DNA from: JADLFV01 sp964471555
Lineage (GTDB): Bacteria > Planctomycetota > Phycisphaerae > Phycisphaerales > Phycisphaeraceae
Assembly (NCBI GenBank): GCA_964471555.1
Contig: CAYYGM010000073.1
Coordinates: 1 to 20,890 of the forward strand
Direction: 5' to 3'
Length of the DNA stretch: 20,890 nucleotides
Numbering within the stretch: position 1 is the first letter of the stretch; the number at the start of each line of letters is the position of its first letter. Under the pieces are notes generated by a model. That model was given only the letters and a program-made list of their open reading frames with translations. It made no database searches and was not told where the DNA came from. This document shows, one piece after another, positions 16,943 through 20,890 of this stretch. Both the position numbers and the translations under genes were made by a program.

Positions 16943-17165
16943 AATTGACCGGGGGCATTCCCGTCTTTCTGCCGCACGCCGCCTGTGGAATGCCGCACGC
17001 CGCGGTCAGAGGCTCTGCCAAGGCCCGGATGCCCACCCACCACCGGATTCCGACTTTAGCTCCCATAAAACTATGCTCCGCCGGCCCGGATCGCCGATCA
17101 TCTGGAAAAATGGCGGCTCGTTCGTCGGCGCGCGGGGTCCGTTCAACATCGTCGCGGCCGGTCGT

Positions 17166-17171
17166 TACAAT
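17166..17171 (+). promoter_or_regulatory. Candidate -10 element upstream of mreB
   Basis: TACAAT matches the -10 consensus at five of six positions and lies 32 bases before the TTG start of mreB. The best upstream -35 (TTCAAC, 18 bases away) is poor. It would allow mreB to be transcribed apart from the coiled-coil gene. The rest of the 261-base spacer shows nothing else I can support. Confidence 0.3.
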
Positions 17172-17203
17172 GTCGCCTGCTTTCCGCAATCAGAGGGCCT
17201 CAC

Positions 17204-18256
17204 TTGATCCTCGATAGTCTCCTAAGCTGGTTCAGCGTCGACATGGGTATCGACCTGGGTACGTGCAACACCCTGGTGTGCGTGCGCGGCGAAGGCATCG
17301 TGCTCAACGAGCCGTCCGTGGTGGCCGTGTGGAAAGGCACCAACAAGGTGATGAACAACGGCAACGCCGTGGGCTGGGTCGCCAAGGAGATGCTCGGCAA
17401 GACCCCCGGAAGTATCACGGCGATTCGTCCCCTGAAGGACGGCGTCATCAGCGACTTTGAAATCACCGAGGCCATGCTCGGCTACTTCATCCGCAAGGTC
17501 AACGGCAACCGCCCCTTCGTCAAGCCGCGCGTGGTCATCGCCGTGCCGTCGGGCATCACCGCCGTCGAGAAGCGGGCGGTGCTCGATAGCGCTGAGCGTG
17601 CCGGCGCTCGCCGCGTCTATCTGGTGGAAGAGCCCATGGCTGCGGGCATCGGCGCCCAATTGCCGATCGTCGAAGCCACCGCATCCATGATCGTCGACAT
17701 CGGCGGCGGCACGACGGAAGTCGCCATCATGTCCCTGGCTGACATCGCCCAATGCGAATCGGTGCGCGTGGCCGGCGACGACATGGACGAGTCGATCATC
17801 AACCACATGAAAAAGGCCTACAACCTGATGATCGGCGAGCAGACCGCCGAACGCATCAAGATCGAGATCGGCTCGGCCGCCCCTGCCGGCGAAGAACGCA
17901 CCATGGAAGTGCGCGGCCGCGACATGATCTCCGGCCTCCCCCGGAAAACCGTCATTACCTCCGAGGAAATCCGTGAGGCCTTGCAGGAACCGCTGGGTGC
18001 GATCATCGAAACGGTCACCCGCACGCTGGAGCGCACCGAGCCTGAGTTGGCGGCCGACCTGGTGGACAACGGCGTCGTGCTGGCCGGCGGCGGCGCACTG
18101 CTGCGCGGCATCGACACCGTGATCTCCAACGCCACCGGCCTCGACGTCCGCGTGGCCGAAGATCCCCTGACCTGCGTCGCCCGCGGCACCGCCATCTACC
18201 TCGAACATCTCGAAGACTGGAAAGCCACCATGGAATCGGACATGGACGAGATGTGA
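17204..18256 (+). CDS. mreB: Rod-shape-determining actin homologue MreB
   Basis: This encodes 350 residues, the usual MreB length. The start is TTG 17204, supported by GAGGG at 17193-17197 six bases upstream; the next Met (residue 14) would remove the N-terminal MILDSLLSWF, an amphipathic membrane-targeting-like helix common in MreB. Actin-fold nucleotide motifs are intact: phosphate-1 DLGTCNTLV at about 18-26, EEPMAAGIGA near 142, phosphate-2 IVDIGGGTTEVA near 165, and the adenosine motif VLAGGGALLRG near 296. MreB polymerises under the inner membrane and directs lateral peptidoglycan synthesis with MreC, MreD, RodA and PBP2. It is followed by mreC and mreD, separated by unusual inverted-repeat spacers. 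Identification is essentially certain. Confidence 0.97.
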   Translation: MILDSLLSWFSVDMGIDLGTCNTLVCVRGEGIVLNEPSVVAVWKGTNKVMNNGNAVGWVAKEMLGKTPGSITAIRPLKDGVISDFEITEAMLGYFIRKVNGNRPFVKPRVVIAVPSGITAVEKRAVLDSAERAGARRVYLVEEPMAAGIGAQLPIVEATASMIVDIGGGTTEVAIMSLADIAQCESVRVAGDDMDESIINHMKKAYNLMIGEQTAERIKIEIGSAAPAGEERTMEVRGRDMISGLPRKTVITSEEIREALQEPLGAIIETVTRTLERTEPELAADLVDNGVVLAGGGALLRGIDTVISNATGLDVRVAEDPLTCVARGTAIYLEHLEDWKATMESDMDEM

Positions 18257-18272
18257 GGCGGAGGGGATTCTT

Positions 18273-18392
18273 AATTTTAGATTTTTGAATTTAGATTTTA
18301 GATTTGAACCCGCGTTGGCCATGCGGGATACACTGTGCACGGATGGTCACGATGTCAGCCAATCTAAAATCTGAATTCTAAAATCTAAAATT
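18273..18392. repeat. AT-rich long inverted repeat between mreB and mreC
   Basis: Arms at 18273-18304 and 18361-18392 pair at 30 of 32 positions around a 56-base loop. The arms consist of TTTTAGA-type units and stand out sharply from the GC-rich surroundings. The right arm ends three bases before the mreC ATG. The loop holds CCCGC/GCGGG, a small internal hairpin, and TACACT (18329-18334), a -10-like hexamer. No Shine-Dalgarno is present before mreC. Confidence 0.82.
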
Positions 18393-18395
18393 CCC

Positions 18396-19232
18396 ATGCG
18401 CTTCTTCACACCCCGACGCATCCTGGCCCTGGTGATCCTGCTGCTGCTGGTCAGCAGCTTCATGCCCGGTCATCGCGCCACCTTGCTGGCCGGGCCCCTG
18501 CGCAGCATTGCCGAAACCTTCGCCACCCCCATCCGCGCGCCCCTGCACAACCTGGGCGTCGCCATGCGGCCCGAAATTTCCCAGCCGCCGCAGCAACCCC
18601 ATGAGCCGGCCGACCCCGGCCAGATCCTGCGCTACATCGCCCAGTTGGAACTGAAAGTCGAGAGCCTGCAGCGCGAGAATCGCCAGCTTCGCCGCGTGCG
18701 CGACATCGTGGGCGAGCAGGCCCCGCTGGTGCTGGTCGACGCCCGCGTCACCGCGGTCACCGGCCCGCCGAACTCGCCCCTGCTGCGCATCGACCACGGC
18801 TCACGCCAGCACATCGCCGCCGGCGACATCGTCGTCTTCGACTATCACCTGGTCGGCGAAGTCACCTCGGCTGATCCCATGACCAGCCAGGTGCAGCCCA
18901 TCACCACTCACGGCACCAAGCTGCTGGCCCGCCTGATGCCCAACGACGGCAGCGGTGAGCTGCGACCCGGCAGTGGCGTCTGGCTCGAATGGGATGATGA
19001 CCTCAAGGCCTTCATCCAGAACAAGATGCCCATCGCCACCCCCGCCCAGGTCGGCGATTACGCCCTGCTCGCTGACGAAGGCTGGCTGCCCAAGGCCCAG
19101 GGCTGCTTCATCGGCCAGGTCACCAGCGTCAACGACGACCCGATGGATCCCTACTCCTTCAAACAGTTGATCGTGCGTCCCAGCTTCCAACCCCAACACC
19201 TGCGCCGCGTCACGGTGCTGGTGGAAGAATGA
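18396..19232 (+). CDS. mreC: Rod-shape-determining protein MreC
   Basis: This encodes 278 residues from ATG 18396, which lies three bases beyond the AT-rich inverted repeat and lacks a Shine-Dalgarno site. The layout is that of MreC: a short basic N-terminus (MRFFTPRR), one membrane helix at about 9-24, a coiled coil at about 75-105 (ILRYIAQLELKVESLQRENR), then the periplasmic beta-domains beginning near 110 (VDARVTAVTG, LLRIDHGSRQHIAAGDIV, LVGEVTSADPMTSQV). MreC forms a periplasmic scaffold that activates PBP2 and joins MreB and MreD in the elongation complex. Its position between mreB and mreD confirms the call. Translation may depend on coupling or on the flanking RNA structure. Confidence 0.93.
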   Translation: MRFFTPRRILALVILLLLVSSFMPGHRATLLAGPLRSIAETFATPIRAPLHNLGVAMRPEISQPPQQPHEPADPGQILRYIAQLELKVESLQRENRQLRRVRDIVGEQAPLVLVDARVTAVTGPPNSPLLRIDHGSRQHIAAGDIVVFDYHLVGEVTSADPMTSQVQPITTHGTKLLARLMPNDGSGELRPGSGVWLEWDDDLKAFIQNKMPIATPAQVGDYALLADEGWLPKAQGCFIGQVTSVNDDPMDPYSFKQLIVRPSFQPQHLRRVTVLVEE

Positions 19233-19248
19233 ATGTGGATTGCGGTTG

Positions 19249-19333
19249 TTGGTTGATGGTTGTTGGTTTTTCAATTGCGAGGTGGCTGTTGGAATCAGGA
19301 ACCATGAACCACAAACCAACAACCAAAAACCAT
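19249..19333. repeat. Inverted repeat with TTGGTTG-type arms (mreC/mreD spacer)
   Basis: Arms at about 19249-19271 and 19311-19333 pair at about 19 of 23 positions around a 39-base loop; GGTTGTTGGTTT with its complement gives a perfect 12-bp core. The left arm carries the same 18-mer (19251-19268) as the repeat upstream of the HEAT gene. The right arm ends 11 bases before the mreD ATG, and no Shine-Dalgarno is seen. Confidence 0.72.
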
Positions 19334-19344
19334 AAACTCCTCCC

Positions 19345-19899
19345 ATGAACTGGCTGATCTTCTCACTCGCCGCCTACCTGGCCTACGCCCTGGACACCGG
19401 GTCGTGGACGCTGCTGCAGGGCTACGGCGTCGCCCCCAGTTTCCTGCTGATCCTGGCGGTTTACATCGGCATGCTGGCCCCGCCCCGCACCGTCATCTGG
19501 GCCTTCCTCGTGCTGGGCGTGCTGACCGATCTGGTCGGCCCCTACACCACCGACGGCAACACCATCCTCGGGCCGGCCGCCCTCGGCTACCTGGTCGGCG
19601 CTTACGCCATCCTGCAACTGCGCGGCCTGGTCTTCCGCGAATCCGTCCTGGCCCTCAGCGTCCTCAGCTTCGCTGTCGGCCTGTTCATCCATCTGACCAT
19701 GCTCGCTATCCTCAAACTGCGCGGCCTGTCCTTCCTCACCGGCGAACCGATCGCCCTGGCTGCCGACGAAGCCCTCGTGCAGGCCTTCCTCCACCTGCTC
19801 TACACCGCCGTCGCCGCCGCCCCCGTCGGCTTCCTGCTCCTGCGCACCACCCCCCTCTGGAGCTTCCCCGGCAAGATCCGCATGGACAGATATCACTGA
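19345..19899 (+). CDS. mreD: Rod-shape-determining protein MreD
   Basis: This encodes 184 residues from ATG 19345. The protein is highly hydrophobic with about five membrane helices and the small size typical of MreD (160-190). Identification rests on this profile and on its place directly after mreC; MreD sequences are poorly conserved, although VLGVLTDLVGP near 57-67 matches the usual G-L-x-D region in helix 3. It is the integral membrane member of the MreBCD elongation complex. The bases just before the start read CTCCTCCC, which cannot act as a Shine-Dalgarno. No PBP2 or RodA gene follows; the next gene, galE, is convergent. Confidence 0.88.
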   Translation: MNWLIFSLAAYLAYALDTGSWTLLQGYGVAPSFLLILAVYIGMLAPPRTVIWAFLVLGVLTDLVGPYTTDGNTILGPAALGYLVGAYAILQLRGLVFRESVLALSVLSFAVGLFIHLTMLAILKLRGLSFLTGEPIALAADEALVQAFLHLLYTAVAAAPVGFLLLRTTPLWSFPGKIRMDRYH

Positions 19900-19906
19900 C
19901 GCGCCA

Positions 19907-19996
19907 CATTTAGCCCCCGGTGAATACACCGGGGGTTCTCTTACATCGTCAATGATCTTTGGGCGTGCCCCCGGTGTATTCACCGGGGGCTAAATG
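19907..19996. repeat. Perfect nested inverted repeat between mreD and galE
   Basis: Two 29-bp arms (19907-19935 and 19968-19996) are perfect reverse complements around a 32-base spacer. Each arm is itself a hairpin, CCCCCGGTG and CACCGGGGG around four bases (AATA or TATT), flanked on its outer side by TTTAG or CTAAA. The element fills the 102-base gap between convergent genes, starting 8 bases after mreD and ending 5 bases before the galE stop. It could be a bidirectional terminator; TTCTCTT follows the first hairpin on the plus strand. Its modular form also fits a REP/BIME-like dispersed repeat. Confidence 0.85.
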
Positions 19997-20001
19997 GACG
20001 A

Positions 20002-20890
20002 TCACTTGTACCCCTGCGGGTGCTTCTCGAACCAGCGCCACGCATCGCTCACCATTTGCTGGATGTCCTTGCGCTGGGCTTCCCAACCGAGTTCGTCTTT
20101 GATCTTGCTGGGGTTGGCGTACAGCATGGGCGGGTCGCCTTCGCGGCGGGGGCCGATGTCCACGGGGATCGGGTGGCCGGTCACGGCTCGCACGGCATCA
20201 ACCACCTGGCGCACGCTGGCGCCGTTGCCGGTGCCGAGGTTGTAGAAGCGCTGATCGCCTTTGTTGAGGGCTTCCATCACCGTGATGTGAGCGTCGGCCA
20301 AATCTTCGACGTGCAGGTAATCGCGGATGCAGGTGCCGTCGGGCGTGGGGTAGTCGTCGCCGAAGATCACCGCCACGGGGAGTTTGCCCAGGGCGACGTT
20401 GATCAAGACCGGGATCAGGTGCGTTTCGGGGTGATGGTCTTCGCCCAGTGAGCCGTCGGAAGCGCAGCCGGCCACGTTGAAGTAGCGCAGGGCGGCGAAG
20501 CCGAACTTGTCGTTGCTGCGAGCGTAGTCGCGGAGCATGCGTTCGACGAACAGCTTGGACCAGCCGTAGGGATTGATCGGCCACTGGTGGCAGGTCTCAG
20601 CGATGGGGATGTTCTCGGCGGAGGGTTCGCCGTAGGTGGCGCAGGTGGAGCTGAAGACGAGGCGGCGTACGCCGACGTGATCCATGGCCCGCAGCAGGCT
20701 GGCCGATCCGCCGGCGTTGTTCTCGAAGTAGTCCAGCGGCTGCAGCACCGATTCGCCCACATAGGCCAGGGCAGCAAAGTGCATCACGCACTCGATGTCG
20801 TGGTGGCGCAGGGTCTTTTCGATGGCGCTGGTGTCGCGCAGGTCAGCTTGAACAAACTGCGCCTCGGGCGGGACGGCCTGCAGGTGACCC
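20002..20890 (-). CDS. galE: UDP-glucose 4-epimerase, N-terminus beyond window
   Basis: The open frame enters from the right edge and stops at 20002-20004, giving 295 complete codons; the first roughly 35-45 residues with the GxxGxxG NAD-binding motif lie outside. Visible family features include VMHFAALAYVGESV, the catalytic SSTCATYGEP serine/threonine region, YGWSK with the YxxxK Tyr/Lys pair, ALRYFNVAGC, and the epimerase signature YPTPDGTCIRDYLHVEDLA. GalE is a cytoplasmic short-chain dehydrogenase/reductase that interconverts UDP-glucose and UDP-galactose with bound NAD, supplying galactose units for surface polysaccharides or allowing galactose use. It is convergent with mreD, so it belongs to a different transcription unit. 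The signature separates it well from other extended-SDR sugar epimerases. Confidence 0.95.
   Translation of the reverse strand, partial: GHLQAVPPEAQFVQADLRDTSAIEKTLRHHDIECVMHFAALAYVGESVLQPLDYFENNAGGSASLLRAMDHVGVRRLVFSSTCATYGEPSAENIPIAETCHQWPINPYGWSKLFVERMLRDYARSNDKFGFAALRYFNVAGCASDGSLGEDHHPETHLIPVLINVALGKLPVAVIFGDDYPTPDGTCIRDYLHVEDLADAHITVMEALNKGDQRFYNLGTGNGASVRQVVDAVRAVTGHPIPVDIGPRREGDPPMLYANPSKIKDELGWEAQRKDIQQMVSDAWRWFEKHPQGYK

Noticed and set aside
17222..18340. A 372-codon minus-strand frame opposite mreB
   Set aside because: Complete mreB motifs on the plus strand leave no doubt about which strand codes; the antisense product has no recognisable feature.

Overview
The window looks like chromosomal DNA from a GC-rich member of the Planctomycetota, most likely near class Phycisphaerae. 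This rests on overall character: a zinc-ribbon Ser/Thr kinase with many membrane segments, large secreted BNR-type proteins, a patchy mre cluster and palindrome-rich intergenic spacers. No rRNA or other taxonomic marker is present, so the assignment is an inference. Coding is dense, no gap between genes exceeds 300 bases, and I see no tRNA, rRNA, CRISPR array, IS element or phage gene.

Layout. (1) Positions 1-4217, minus strand: a signalling pair, a membrane-bound Ser/Thr protein kinase followed 20 bases later by an FHA plus SpoIIE-type phosphatase that runs off the left edge. (2) Positions 4373-10728, minus strand: two tandem paralogous secreted proteins of about 800 residues with a BNR_4-like propeller region, preceded by a Tat-exported SGNH/GDSL esterase. 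(3) Positions 10787-10868: a compact region with divergent promoters. (4) Positions 10958-12568, plus strand: a sodium:solute symporter. Together with block 2 it suggests a small glycan or organic-acid utilisation locus (secreted propellers, esterase, uptake). (5) Positions 12738-15705, plus strand: apolipoprotein N-acyltransferase (lnt) and a secreted HEAT-repeat protein. (6) Positions 15814-19899, plus strand: a cell-shape cluster made of an anchored coiled-coil protein with an MreC-like layout, a 59-residue membrane protein, then mreB, mreC and mreD. (7) Positions 20002-20890, minus strand: the C-terminal part of UDP-glucose 4-epimerase (galE), convergent with mreD.

The most unusual layer is in the spacers. 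Inverted repeats with low-complexity arms lie between lnt and the HEAT gene, mreB and mreC, and mreC and mreD; two of them share an identical 18-mer. A cloverleaf-like palindrome follows the symporter gene. A perfect nested 29-bp inverted repeat fills the mreD/galE junction. These may be members of genome-wide palindromic repeat families or RNA structures acting in cis on the envelope genes. Start codons were placed using Shine-Dalgarno matches, which points to GTG for the symporter and TTG for both the coiled-coil gene and mreB.
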